Assembly (NCBI RefSeq): GCF_003730195.1
Contig: NZ_QWGG01000001.1
Span: 496,001 to 560,000 of the forward strand
DNA length: 64,000 nt
DNA from: Halosimplex salinum
Lineage (GTDB): Archaea > Halobacteriota > Halobacteria > Halobacteriales > Haloarculaceae
Reading direction: 5' to 3'
Shown here: piece by piece, positions 44,902 through 53,730 of the stretch
Layout of the letters: the number at the start of each line of letters is the position of its first letter
Position numbering within the stretch: position 1 is the first letter of the stretch
Position numbers and translations under genes: made by a program
The notes under the pieces: generated by a model
What the model was told of the DNA's origin: nothing
The model's input: only the letters and a program-made list of their open reading frames with translations
The model's database searches: none

Positions 44902-45940
44902 CGAACTCACTGTCGGGGACGACGACGACTTTCCCGAACCCTTCGCGCTCTTCCAGCATCTCGTGGGCGTTGGCGGTCTCGCTCATCGGCAGCGTGTCGC
45001 GGACGCGCACTTCGAAGGTGCCGTCCCACACCTTCGCCAGCACGTCGTCGACCTCGCCGGGCGTGGCCATCGTCGACCCGAGGATCGACAGCTGGTTCCA
45101 GAAGACGCGGTTGATGTTCGTCTCCGGCGTGGCGCCGGCGGTCGCGCCGCAGGTGACGAGCCGGCCGCCCTTTGCGAGGCACTTCAGCGAGTCGTCCCAC
45201 GTCTCGCCGCCGACGTGGTCGACGACCACGTCGACGCCGCGACCGTCCGTCAGGCCGTACATCTCCGAGGCGAAGTCGTTCTCCTCGTAGTTGATCGCGT
45301 GGTCGGCGCCGACCTCGCGGGCGAAGTCCAGTTTCTCCTCGGTGCTCGCGGTGGCGAACACCTCCGCGCCGGCGAAGTCGGCGATCTGTACCGCCGCGTG
45401 GCCCACACCGCCCGAGGCGCCGAGGACGAGCACCGACTCCCCGGCCGAGAGGTCGGCGCGACTCATCAGCATCCGCCAGGCGGTCTGGAACACCAGCGGT
45501 GCCGCTGCGGCCGTCTCCCAGTCGACGCCCTCGGGGACGGCGACGAGGTTGTCCTCGGGCACGGCGGCGTACTCGCCGTGGACGCCGGGGACGTGCTCTC
45601 CGATGATGTGGTAGTCGACGCACAACGACTCCTCGCCGTGGCGGCAGAACTCGCACTCGCCGCAGCTGACACCGGCCGTGACCGCCACCCGGTCGCCCGG
45701 CTCGAAGCGCGTCACGCCCTCGCCGACGGACTCGACGACGCCCGCGGCGTCACAGCCCGGAACGTGAGGCATCTCCAGATCGATCCCCGGGAGCCCTTTG
45801 CGAGTCCACACGTCGAGGTGGTTCAGTGCGCCCGCCTTCACGTCGACGAGCACGTCGTCACGGCCGACCGACGGGTCCGCCCGCTCGGCGTACTCGACAA
45901 CGTCACGATCGCCGTGGCCCGCGTACTGGACTGCGTACAT
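44894..45940 (-). CDS. zinc-binding medium-chain dehydrogenase, quinone-reductase-like
   Basis: This 348-residue MDR protein has the structural zinc motif CGECEFCRHGEESLC and the nucleotide loop VLGASGGVGHAA. The catalytic zinc ligands are altered: GALNHLDVW replaces the usual Cys motif and VPGCDAAG replaces GHE. It may therefore reduce quinones or enones without catalytic zinc. ATG 45940 is preferred over 45967 because MYAVQYAGHG is the usual family start. It forms an operon with the small membrane gene and is divergent from the binding-protein gene. Confidence 0.85.
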   Translation of the reverse strand: MYAVQYAGHGDRDVVEYAERADPSVGRDDVLVDVKAGALNHLDVWTRKGLPGIDLEMPHVPGCDAAGVVESVGEGVTRFEPGDRVAVTAGVSCGECEFCRHGEESLCVDYHIIGEHVPGVHGEYAAVPEDNLVAVPEGVDWETAAAAPLVFQTAWRMLMSRADLSAGESVLVLGASGGVGHAAVQIADFAGAEVFATASTEEKLDFAREVGADHAINYEENDFASEMYGLTDGRGVDVVVDHVGGETWDDSLKCLAKGGRLVTCGATAGATPETNINRVFWNQLSILGSTMATPGEVDDVLAKVWDGTFEVRVRDTLPMSETANAHEMLEEREGFGKVVVVPDSEFDE

Positions 45941-46061
45941 AGGTGGCCCAAGACGCGCTGTGTGCAAAACGATGGCGGCCGGCGCGTCGATCTCGGGGGC
46001 GATTCTCAGATCGTATAATCCGGGGGTAAGGTCATTATGGGCGGTTCACAGACGATACGGT

Positions 46062-47246
46062 ATGTCGTCTACGCTCGGCGGGCAGCGGGAGATCGAGATA
46101 CACCATCACTTCGTGTGGGGGAGTGAGCAAGAGGCGATATCGGTCGTGCTGGACGAGTACACGGACCGACACGCGGACGTCAGGATCTCGGAGGAGCAGA
46201 CCGTGATCAACGCTCTCCGCCTGATGATCAAGAGCCGGATCCTCCGCGAGGACCCGCCGGACGTCTGGGACGAGTGGCCGGGCGCGAACCTCCGTCCCAC
46301 CGTCGAGGCCGGCGCGACGGCCGACATCACGGACCTGTGGGAGCGGACGGGGATGGACGACGCGTACTTCGACGGGATGGTCGACGTCGCCCGCTTCAAC
46401 GGCGAGTACCACGCCGTCCCGCTGGACATGCACCGGATCAGCAACCTCTACTACAACGTCGCGGTCTTCGAAGCCGCCGGGGTTGACCCCGCACGGCTGT
46501 CGGACCCGGACGAACTCGTCGAGGTCCTGCCGGCGCTGGCCGACCACGCCGAGAACCCCGTCGCCGTCTTCGGACGGAACCCGTTCGGACTCCTGCAGCT
46601 CTGGGAGACGCTCTTCCTCGGACACGGCGACCCGAGCGGCTACGAGGAGGCCGTCGGCGGTCGCCCCTCGCCCCACCGCTCGACCCTCGAGGCGGCGTTC
46701 GACACGCTCGGCGCCTGCCTCGAAGCGGGCCCGGAGAACCCCGAGTTCATGGACTCCAGCGACCTGGAGGGGGAGTTCTCCGACGGGGAGACCGCCTGCA
46801 TCAACAACGGCTCGTGGACCACCGGTCACATGGCCGGGAGCGACATGGCGTTCGGCCGCGACTGGGACTGCGTCCCGTTCCCGGGGACCGACGGCGCCCA
46901 CGTCGTCAACACGAACGCCCTCGTCCCCGCGGCGCACACTGCGGGCGACGAGACGGTCGCGGAGTTCCTCGAGTACGTGGGGTCGGCCGAGACGATCGAG
47001 CGGTTCAACACGATCAGCGGGTCGGTCCCGCCGCGGAGCGACGTGTCGGTCTCGGACCTCCACCCGCTGAGCCGACAGCTCCACGAGTCGTTCGGCGGTC
47101 GCGCGACCCAGTTGCCGTCGATGTGTCACGGCCTCGCGGTCCGGCCCGAGCAAGTCGTCGAGCTGAAAGACGCGGTCGCGACCTTCCTGCAGGACCGCGA
47201 CGCCGACGCCGCCGCCGACACCGTCGTCGCCACGCTGTCGGCGTGA
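46062..47246 (+). CDS. extracellular-type solute-binding protein without signal peptide
   Basis: This 394-residue protein has the fold pattern of ABC sugar-binding proteins (family 1): EIEIHHHFVWGSEQEAISVV at the start, PPDVWDEWPGANL, PLDMHRISNLYYN and an NTNALVPAAHTAGDE stretch. Yet the ATG start has no Tat motif, lipobox or hydrophobic segment, and no permease or ATPase gene is near. The TATA-like GTCATTATGG about 28 bases upstream supports this start. It may be a cytosolic binding protein or enzyme. Open frame upstream is antisense to the dehydrogenase. Confidence 0.82.
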   Translation: MSSTLGGQREIEIHHHFVWGSEQEAISVVLDEYTDRHADVRISEEQTVINALRLMIKSRILREDPPDVWDEWPGANLRPTVEAGATADITDLWERTGMDDAYFDGMVDVARFNGEYHAVPLDMHRISNLYYNVAVFEAAGVDPARLSDPDELVEVLPALADHAENPVAVFGRNPFGLLQLWETLFLGHGDPSGYEEAVGGRPSPHRSTLEAAFDTLGACLEAGPENPEFMDSSDLEGEFSDGETACINNGSWTTGHMAGSDMAFGRDWDCVPFPGTDGAHVVNTNALVPAAHTAGDETVAEFLEYVGSAETIERFNTISGSVPPRSDVSVSDLHPLSRQLHESFGGRATQLPSMCHGLAVRPEQVVELKDAVATFLQDRDADAAADTVVATLSA

Positions 47247-47306
47247 CCGCGGCCGACCGTCGGCCAGCATGCTTGCCTTTTTGGTCCGCTGTCGGGTAGC
47301 GATCCC

Positions 47307-48395
47307 ATGGTCGATTTCCAGTCCCGCGACACCAGCCGCGGGGTCGACGACGACGAGGACGAGGGGGAGTCCGAGGAACCGGACGCGTCCGCCAACGAGA
47401 CGGAGTCCGCGTCCGCGGACGACGCCGAGGTACCGGGGGAGTCCGCCGGGGAAGACGAGACGGAGGGGGACGCGGCGACCGAACGAGACGCGTCGGCTCG
47501 GGCGGCTCCGGATCAGGGGGAAGAGCCGGAGGAGTCGCCGGACCCGAGCGCGGACCCGCTCGCGGGGTCGGGAGACGACGACCCGCTCGCGCCGTCCACC
47601 GGCGACGACGCGCTCGACGACTCGTCGGGAGCGACGGGCGACCACCCGTTCGCTGACAGTGCCGACGCCTCGCAGGACCCCGCTGCGCCCGAGAGCGAAC
47701 CCGAATCGTCCGCCGGAGACGCCGGATCCGTCGACGACGAGGCGGTCCAGCGAGAGAGCGCTCAGGAACCGGAGAGCCACGGGGAGGGTCACGGAACTGA
47801 CGAGCGGAGTCACGATCACGCGCACGCAGACACAGACGAACACGGATCGGGCGGTCACGATCACCCACACGAAGGCGAACACGGATCGGGCAGTCACGGA
47901 CACGCGCACGGCGCCGAGGTCGACCTCCTCGGCGTCGCGGTCGTGACGGTATCGTCCACGCGTACACACGAGGACGACCCGAGCGGGGACGTGATCGAGG
48001 CAATTGTGGAGGCCGCGGACCACGAGGTCGTGACGCGCGAGATACTCCGGGACGACCTCGACGGCGTCCAGACCGCGCTCCTGAATCTCACCGGGAGAGA
48101 CGACGTGGACGTCGTCGTCACGACCGGCGGGACGGGCGTCACGCCCGACGACGTGACCGTCGAGGGCGCGCGGCCGCTGTTCGACCGCGAACTCCCGGGC
48201 TTCGGGGAACTGTTCCGCATCCTCTCCTACGAGGAGATCGGCACCCGCGCGATGGCCTCCCGCGCGACCGCCGGTATGGTCGACGGCGTCCCCGTGTTCT
48301 GTCTCCCCGGGAGCGAAGCCGCCGCCCGACTCGGCACCGAGGAACTCGTCGTGGAGGAGATGGGCCACCTCGTGAGTCTGGCCCGCCGCGAGTAG
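47307..48395 (+). CDS. MoaB/Mog-type molybdopterin domain with acidic and His-rich extension
   Basis: This 362-residue protein has an N-terminal disordered acidic half (residues 1 to about 150), a His/Gly-rich segment (about 150-195, HDHAHADTDEHGSGGHDHPH), then a complete MoaB/MogA domain (about 195-362) with TTGGTGVTPDDVTVEGA and YEEIGTRAMASRATAG. MoaB/Mog proteins adenylate molybdopterin before molybdenum insertion. The extension is about 190 residues, double the normal protein. The His-rich part could chelate metal. CTTTTTGGTC lies about 28 bases before the ATG. Confidence 0.88.
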   Translation: MVDFQSRDTSRGVDDDEDEGESEEPDASANETESASADDAEVPGESAGEDETEGDAATERDASARAAPDQGEEPEESPDPSADPLAGSGDDDPLAPSTGDDALDDSSGATGDHPFADSADASQDPAAPESEPESSAGDAGSVDDEAVQRESAQEPESHGEGHGTDERSHDHAHADTDEHGSGGHDHPHEGEHGSGSHGHAHGAEVDLLGVAVVTVSSTRTHEDDPSGDVIEAIVEAADHEVVTREILRDDLDGVQTALLNLTGRDDVDVVVTTGGTGVTPDDVTVEGARPLFDRELPGFGELFRILSYEEIGTRAMASRATAGMVDGVPVFCLPGSEAAARLGTEELVVEEMGHLVSLARRE

Positions 48396-48671
48396 GCCGG
48401 CACCACAGTAATTCGGTACCGGATCGGCGCCGGCAACCGCCGCCGCGTCCCCCGGTCTCCGGAGAAACCGGCGAGCTTCGTTTCACTACTTCAACCTTGC
48501 GGCGTTTCACGTCGGTTAATTCCAGTTGGCGGTCCGGGGCTCGCGAGCCGAAATCGGTCAGTTCCCGTGAACGAACGGAGCCAAAACGGCTGTTTCAGGG
48601 CTTAAAACGCCGTAAATCGGCGTTAACTTCGACACCCCATTAAGTAGAACCGGTCCCAGCCGTCGGATGCA
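48396..48671. promoter_or_regulatory. 276-base promoter region of the Tat-exported protein
   Basis: AACGCCG and CGGCGTT form a perfect 7-bp inverted repeat with loop TAAAT at 48606-48624, 12 bases above the TATA-like CATTAAGTAG (48638-48647), which sits about 30 bases before the ATG at 48672. The left part holds the end region of the MoaB gene and GC-rich palindromes with no gene. Confidence 0.5.
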
Positions 48672-49631
48672 ATGTCCGAACGCACCGCGACCCGACGCAA
48701 CGTGCTCAAGGCGACTGGCGCAGCGCTCGGCGCGGCGGCCCTCCCGTCGGTCGCGTCCGCGTCGACGAACGACTCCGAGTGGACGACCGTCGAGTCTCCC
48801 GTCGGCGGGACGCTCTACGACGTCGAGGAGACGGCCGCCGGCGCGTACGCCGTGGGGGACGCCGGCGTCGTCCTCGAACGCACCCAGAAGGGCTGGCGGA
48901 AGGTGCTCGACGGCGGTCCGACCGGCAACGGCAACAACCTCTACGGCGCGGACGTGACCGACGACGGGGAGCGTCTGTGGTTCGTCGGCTCGTCGGGCGC
49001 CATCGGCGAACTCGACGTGACGACCGGCAACCTGAACGACCACTCGGCGCCGATGGACGTGACGAACAACTTCAACGACGTGTCCGTCACCGGCGAGGCC
49101 GGCGAGGCGAACGTCTACGTCGCCGGCGACTCCGGGAAGATGTACTACAGCTTCGAGAACGGCGCCGGCCAGACCTGGGACGACGTCACGCCCGGGTCGG
49201 GGTCGGCGATCAACGCCGTGGACTTCTGCGAGGACCGGAAGGGTCACATCGTCGACGGCAACAAGTCCGTCTTCCACACCCAGGACGGTTCGACGTGGGA
49301 CAGGATCGGACTCGCCGACGCCAACGTCAACTTCTACGGCGTCGACTCCGACGCTTCCGACGACGTGTGGGTCTCCGGCGGCGGCGGGATGATCTTCCAC
49401 TGGGACGGCACCGAGTGGACGCCCGCCGACACCGGTGACGCGGGCCTGCGTGACATCGAAGTCGAGAACGGCGAGGGCCTCACCGTCGGCGGTGGCGGCG
49501 CAGTCTACGACCGCGAGAGCGGCGAGTGGACCGCCGACACGACGCCGACCGGCCAGAACCTGAAGGCGGTCCTCCGGGAGAGCGAGACCGAGATCGCCGT
49601 CGGCGCTGGCGGGACTATCATCGAGCACTGA
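48672..49631 (+). CDS. Tat-exported beta-propeller-like protein (Ycf48-like repeats)
   Basis: This 319-residue protein has a twin-arginine signal (RRNVLKATGAALGAAALP, then an AxA cleavage site near SVASAST) with an expected mature start near residue 30. The body has repeated units of about 40-45 residues ending in patterns such as YAVGDAGVVLERT, WFVGSSGAIGELD, YVAGDSGKMYYS, and WVSGGGGMIFHWDG, as in photosystem II assembly factor Ycf48-type propellers. It is probably a cell-surface or periplasm-side protein. No lipobox is seen. Function unknown. Confidence 0.8.
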   Translation: MSERTATRRNVLKATGAALGAAALPSVASASTNDSEWTTVESPVGGTLYDVEETAAGAYAVGDAGVVLERTQKGWRKVLDGGPTGNGNNLYGADVTDDGERLWFVGSSGAIGELDVTTGNLNDHSAPMDVTNNFNDVSVTGEAGEANVYVAGDSGKMYYSFENGAGQTWDDVTPGSGSAINAVDFCEDRKGHIVDGNKSVFHTQDGSTWDRIGLADANVNFYGVDSDASDDVWVSGGGGMIFHWDGTEWTPADTGDAGLRDIEVENGEGLTVGGGGAVYDRESGEWTADTTPTGQNLKAVLRESETEIAVGAGGTIIEH

Positions 49632-50055
49632 CCTGCCCGTCACAGACGATTTCGCGACGCGCCCTCCTACCCCATCCCGCCCCACCGCCCCCCGCCGCAC
49701 CGCACCCCGCCGCACCGCACCGTGCCCTCTCCTGCCGCACCGCACCGCATCCCACCCCACCGCACCCCACTGCCCGCCGCCGCACCCCGCCGCACCGCAC
49801 CGTGCCCTCTCCTGCCGCACCGCACCGCATCCCACCGCACCGCACCGTGCCCTCTCCTGCCGCACCGCACCGCATCCCACCGCACCCCACCCCACCGCAC
49901 CCCACCCCACCCCACCCCACCCCACCCCACCGCACCTCTCCCGCCCGTTCCGGTCCCCATTCCTTTCCGCCCTCCATCCGTTGTTAGGCTTCACTGCGGT
50001 ACCCGTTCTCCGGAGCGCGTTCGCGGCGGATGCGGGGTAACCGTTAAGTCGGTCC
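49632..50055. other. G-poor C/A-rich repeat region and GH3 promoter
   Basis: The core of this 424-base gap is the repeat listed separately. To its right, a short unique segment carries the promoter of the glucosidase gene: CCGTTAAGTC (50041-50050) is a TATA-like box about 30 bases before the ATG. No gene is supported; the many Arg/Pro/Trp/Gly-rich open frames are artefacts of the repeat. Confidence 0.6.
49665..49940. repeat. low-complexity CCGCACC/CCCACC repeat with three long copies
   Basis: The plus strand is almost free of G outside CpG-like CGC units. The phrase CGTGCCCTCTCCTGCCGCAC occurs at 49721, 49801 and 49846, and the right end (about 49877-49935) becomes a pure CCCAC/CCGCAC run. 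Copies are 80 and 45 bases apart, so duplication was stepwise. Strand asymmetry is very strong. Confidence 0.85.
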
Positions 50056-50073
50056 TGACTGAACGTCCAGTCA
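50056..50073. promoter_or_regulatory. near-palindromic operator at the start of the GH3 gene
   Basis: TGACTGAACGTCCAGTCA, 16 of 18 positions symmetric, ends one base before the ATG at 50074. In a leaderless gene this overlaps the transcription start, so a bound protein would repress. Its look is like TetR/AcrR-family operators; no such regulator is adjacent. Confidence 0.6.
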
Positions 50074-52254
50074 ATGTCTTCGGACACGGTGGAACGACTG
50101 CTGGCGGACCTCACGCGGGCGGAGAAGGTCCAACTGACGCACGGCGCGGCGGACACCGACGGGACGGCGACGGGGTTCGTCCCGGCCATCGAACGGCTGG
50201 ACATCCCGGGCGTCCGGTTCACGGACGGGCCGCTCGGCGTTCGGACGGACGAACCGGCGACGGCGTTCCCGGCGTCGATGGCGCTCGCGGCCTCCTTCGA
50301 CCCGGGGCTCGCCCGCGAACTGGGCCAGACGCTGGGTCGTGAGGCGAACGCACGGAATCAGGACGTGCTCCTCGGCCCCGGTCTCAACCTCGTCCGCGTC
50401 CCTCATTGCGGGCGCAACTTCGAGTACTACTCCGAGGACCCCGTCGTCACCGGCCGGTTCGCCGCGTCCGTGGTCGACGGCATCGAGTCGGAGGGCGTCG
50501 TCGCCACGCCGAAACACTTCGTCGCGAACAACCAGGAGACGGCCCGCGCCTCGGTCAGCGCCGAGGTCGACGAGCGCGTCCTCCGCGAGCTGTACCTGCC
50601 CGGCTTCCGCGACGCCGTCGACGCCGGCGCCGGCGCGGTGATGTCGTCGTACAACCGCGTCAACGGCACGTTCGCGAGCGAACACCGCCACCTCCTCACC
50701 GAGGTCCTCAAAGACGAGTGGGGCTTCGAGGGGGTCGTGATGTCCGACTGGTTCGGCACGGAGAGCGTCGTCGGGACGGCGAACGGCGGGCTGGACCTCC
50801 AGATGCCCGGCATTTCCGGGAAGGAACTGTTCGAGTCGATGAGTATGGGCGACGATGTACCGGACGGGGAGGAGACCGACGAGGAAGGGACTGGCGACGA
50901 AGCGATGGAGATGGACCCGGACGCGGTCGACTACGCCGACGGGATGCCGGACCCGACCACCGGCGGGCTCTACCGCGAGGAACTGGCCGACGCCGTCGAG
51001 TCCGGCGAGGTCCCCGAATCGCGACTCGACGACATGGCCCGACGGTACCTCTCCGTCCTTGACGAGCACGGACTGCTCGACGGGGGCCGGAACGACGAAG
51101 GCGCCATCGACACGCCCGAACACCGCGAACTCGCCGAGCGCGTCGCGGTTCGCGGGACGGCCCTGCTGGAGAACGACGGCGTCCTCCCGCTCGCTGACGA
51201 CGCCGACGTGGCCCTCGTCGGCCCGAACGTCGACCAGGCCATCACCGGCGGCGGGGGCTCCTCCGAGACGACGCCGTTCACGCAGACCACTCCAATCGAG
51301 GGAATCACCGACCGCGCAGACGGTGCGGTCTCGGTCGCCCACGGCGTCCCCCGAATCGAGGACGTGTCGCTGTTCGACGCGTTCGAAGACGACGGAGCGG
51401 AGGCGGTCGACGGTGGCGACCAGAGTGCGGACGACGAACCCGAGGTGTCCATCGACGAGGCCGTCGCGGCGGCAGAAGACGCGGACGTCGCCGTCGTGTT
51501 CGTCCGCGACGCCGCGACGGAGGCGGCCGACCGCGAGAGCATCGCGCTCCCCGGCGAGCAGGACGAACTGGTCGAGGCGGTCGCCGCGGCCAACGACCGG
51601 ACGGTCGTGGTCGCGAACACGAGCGGCCCCGTCGAGACGCCCTGGCGCGACGACGTGGCCGCGCTCCTCTCGTGCTGGTACCCCGGACAGGCTCACGGCG
51701 ACGCGGCGGGCGCCGTCCTCTACGGGGACAGCGACCCCGGCGGCCGACTCCCGGTCACGTTCGCGCCCGAAGGCGAGTACCCCGCGAACACGGAGCGGCG
51801 CTTCCCCGGCGTCGACGGCGAAGTCCACTACGAGGAAGGGCTGCTCGTCGGCTATCGGCACTTCGACGCGACCGACGCCGAGCCGACGTACCCGTTCGGG
51901 CACGGCCACTCCTACACGACGTTCGAGTACAGCGACGCCGAGGCGATCGACGACGCGACAGTCGAACTCACGGTCGAGAACACCGGAGACCGGCCGGGCC
52001 GCGAAGTGGTCCAGGCGTACGTCGACTCGCCCGCTGCACCCGACGACCTCGACCGGCCGCCCCGGGAACTCGGCGGCTTCGTCGCCCTGTCCCTCGACCC
52101 CGGTGAGTCACGCCGCGTCGCCGTCGCGCTCGACGAACGGGCGTTCGGCCGCTACGACGAAAGCGGCGGCTGGACGGTCGACGCCGGCGAGCACGTCGTC
52201 TCGCTGGGCCGCTCCTCGAGAGACCGCCGCCTCGACGTCGCAGTCGACCGCTAG
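50074..52254 (+). CDS. glycoside hydrolase family 3, beta-glucosidase type
   Basis: This 726-residue protein has the GH3 layout: TIM barrel with KHFVANNQE, the nucleophile Asp in GVVMSDWFGT, then an alpha/beta sandwich with GGGGSSETTPF and a fibronectin type III-like C-terminus (YPFGHGHSYTTFEYS). An acidic insertion (about residues 255-295, DDVPDGEETDEEGTGDE) lies between barrel and sandwich and is not typical. No signal peptide, so it acts in the cytoplasm on small beta-glucosides. Its 3' end overlaps the HD gene on the other strand by four bases. The promoter is CCGTTAAGTC about 30 bases before the ATG. Confidence 0.9.
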   Translation: MSSDTVERLLADLTRAEKVQLTHGAADTDGTATGFVPAIERLDIPGVRFTDGPLGVRTDEPATAFPASMALAASFDPGLARELGQTLGREANARNQDVLLGPGLNLVRVPHCGRNFEYYSEDPVVTGRFAASVVDGIESEGVVATPKHFVANNQETARASVSAEVDERVLRELYLPGFRDAVDAGAGAVMSSYNRVNGTFASEHRHLLTEVLKDEWGFEGVVMSDWFGTESVVGTANGGLDLQMPGISGKELFESMSMGDDVPDGEETDEEGTGDEAMEMDPDAVDYADGMPDPTTGGLYREELADAVESGEVPESRLDDMARRYLSVLDEHGLLDGGRNDEGAIDTPEHRELAERVAVRGTALLENDGVLPLADDADVALVGPNVDQAITGGGGSSETTPFTQTTPIEGITDRADGAVSVAHGVPRIEDVSLFDAFEDDGAEAVDGGDQSADDEPEVSIDEAVAAAEDADVAVVFVRDAATEAADRESIALPGEQDELVEAVAAANDRTVVVANTSGPVETPWRDDVAALLSCWYPGQAHGDAAGAVLYGDSDPGGRLPVTFAPEGEYPANTERRFPGVDGEVHYEEGLLVGYRHFDATDAEPTYPFGHGHSYTTFEYSDAEAIDDATVELTVENTGDRPGREVVQAYVDSPAAPDDLDRPPRELGGFVALSLDPGESRRVAVALDERAFGRYDESGGWTVDAGEHVVSLGRSSRDRRLDVAVDR

Positions 52255-52916
52255 CGCTCCCCGCGCCACTCGGCCTCGAATCGCTCGACGAACGTTTCGA
52301 CGAACGCGGCACGTTCCGCGGCGAGGTCCCGTCCCGCTTCGGTCTCCATCGCGTCGGGCAGTCGCAACAGTTTCTCCCGGACGTGCTGGATCACCGTGTT
52401 GTCGCGGTCGCTCCGGTCGTAGGTCTCGCGCACCGCTCTCTCGGGGTCGTGCATCCCCTGTCCGTGGTGAGCACCGAACGTGAACGCGCGCCCGAGGCCG
52501 ACCGCACCGAGCGCGTCGAGGTTGTCCGCGTCCCGGAGCACCCGCTCCTCGACCGTCGGCGCGTGGTCGAGATCCGTCCGCTCCGCGAAGTCGTACTCCT
52601 CGTGGTGGGCGACGCAGTGACACACCGCGTCGCGGCGCTCCTCGGGGAACTCGGCGGCGTCGAGGAGGTCCCTGACCTCGGGGAGCGTCTCGCGGGGATG
52701 GGTGAACCCCTCGCCGCGCAGGCGGTGGAGGTCGTGCACGAGCGCTGCCGCCCCGACGACCGTGAAATCGGCGCCCTCGTGCTCGGCGAGGCGACGGCCC
52801 AGTCGGTAGACGCGCCAGGCGTGGGCCATGTCGTGGCCGGTGTCGTCGCCGTCGAAGCGGTCGCGGGCCGCGGCGGCGACCCGCTGGTGAACCGCGGGGA
52901 CGTTCTCCGCTCGCAT
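52251..52916 (-). CDS. HD-domain phosphohydrolase
   Basis: This 221-residue protein has a metal-dependent HD motif: DMAHAWRVYRLGRRL (His), ALVHDLHRLRGEG (His-Asp), HCVAHHEEYDF (His) and a late DADNLDALGAVG (Asp), a pattern of small nucleotide or phosphate ester hydrolases. The ATG at 52916 was selected as the first. It is divergent from the MBL hydrolase and overlaps the tail of the glucosidase by four bases. Substrate is unknown. Confidence 0.88.
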   Translation of the reverse strand: MRAENVPAVHQRVAAAARDRFDGDDTGHDMAHAWRVYRLGRRLAEHEGADFTVVGAAALVHDLHRLRGEGFTHPRETLPEVRDLLDAAEFPEERRDAVCHCVAHHEEYDFAERTDLDHAPTVEERVLRDADNLDALGAVGLGRAFTFGAHHGQGMHDPERAVRETYDRSDRDNTVIQHVREKLLRLPDAMETEAGRDLAAERAAFVETFVERFEAEWRGER

Positions 52917-52989
52917 GAGGGAGGGCGCGAGCGCGTCGGGTATAAACGTGGTGTCGTGCGTTTATCAGGTCGACGGTCGTACTGTCCGC

Positions 52990-53664
52990 ATGGTCACGCA
53001 ACTGCGCGACGACGTGTGGTGGATCGACCTGCGCGGCGTCAACGCCTACCTCGTCGACGACGGCGGGGAACTCACGCTCGTCGACGCCGGGATGCCCTGG
53101 CAGGGCGGCGACGTGGTCGACGCCATCGTCGAGGCCGGGTTCGTCCTCGGCGACCTGGACCGCGTGCTCCTCACCCACTACGACCTCGACCACGTCGGTG
53201 GCCTCCCCAGGCTCGACGGACTGGACCTCACGATTTACGCCGGACGGCGCGACGCGCCGCTGATAACCGGTCGGGAGTCGCCGCCGTTCTCGTTCCCGAA
53301 AGGCGCCTTCCAGCGACTGGTCGGCCCCCTGATCACACCGCCGGACAACGAGGTCGTCCCCCTCACCGACGGCGACGAGGTCGGCTCGTTCACCGTCTAC
53401 GAGACGCCCGGCCACACGCCCGGGCACGTCTCGTACGTGAGCGATGATCTCTCGCTGGGTCTTCTGGGCGATCTTGTGTTAGAATCCGGCGGAGGACTGC
53501 GCGTCTCACCGTGGTACATGGCCGACGACACCGGACAGGCACGCGAGAGCGTCCGCAGACTGGCGGTTGACGCACCCGACTTCGAAGTCGCCGCCGTCGG
53601 GCACGGGATCCCCTTCGAGCGAGCCGGGCGAGCCCGCCTCGACGACCTCGCTTCGGGGCGCTGA
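52990..53664 (+). CDS. metallo-beta-lactamase fold hydrolase
   Basis: This 224-residue protein starts with the MBL pattern NAYLVDDGGELTLVDAGMPW and the metal motif LTHYDLDHVGGL, where the second His of HxHxDH is replaced by Asp. This variant is known in the family. Other metal positions are in GHTPGHVSYV and LGDLVLE. It hydrolyses thioesters or similar bonds. The ATG at 52990 has GCGTTTATCAG about 28 bases upstream. It is divergent from the HD gene by 73 bases. Confidence 0.88.
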   Translation: MVTQLRDDVWWIDLRGVNAYLVDDGGELTLVDAGMPWQGGDVVDAIVEAGFVLGDLDRVLLTHYDLDHVGGLPRLDGLDLTIYAGRRDAPLITGRESPPFSFPKGAFQRLVGPLITPPDNEVVPLTDGDEVGSFTVYETPGHTPGHVSYVSDDLSLGLLGDLVLESGGGLRVSPWYMADDTGQARESVRRLAVDAPDFEVAAVGHGIPFERAGRARLDDLASGR

Positions 53665-53730
53665 CCGCAGGACGGGACGGCGGTCACCTCGGCCCGTCTC
53701 ACCGACCGCGAGACGACGATCGAACAGGCG

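Noticed and set aside
49618-49977. Gly/Trp/Cys repeat protein on the minus strand
   Set aside because: It is a direct reading of the CCCACC/CCGCACC repeat and has no start signal or conserved region.
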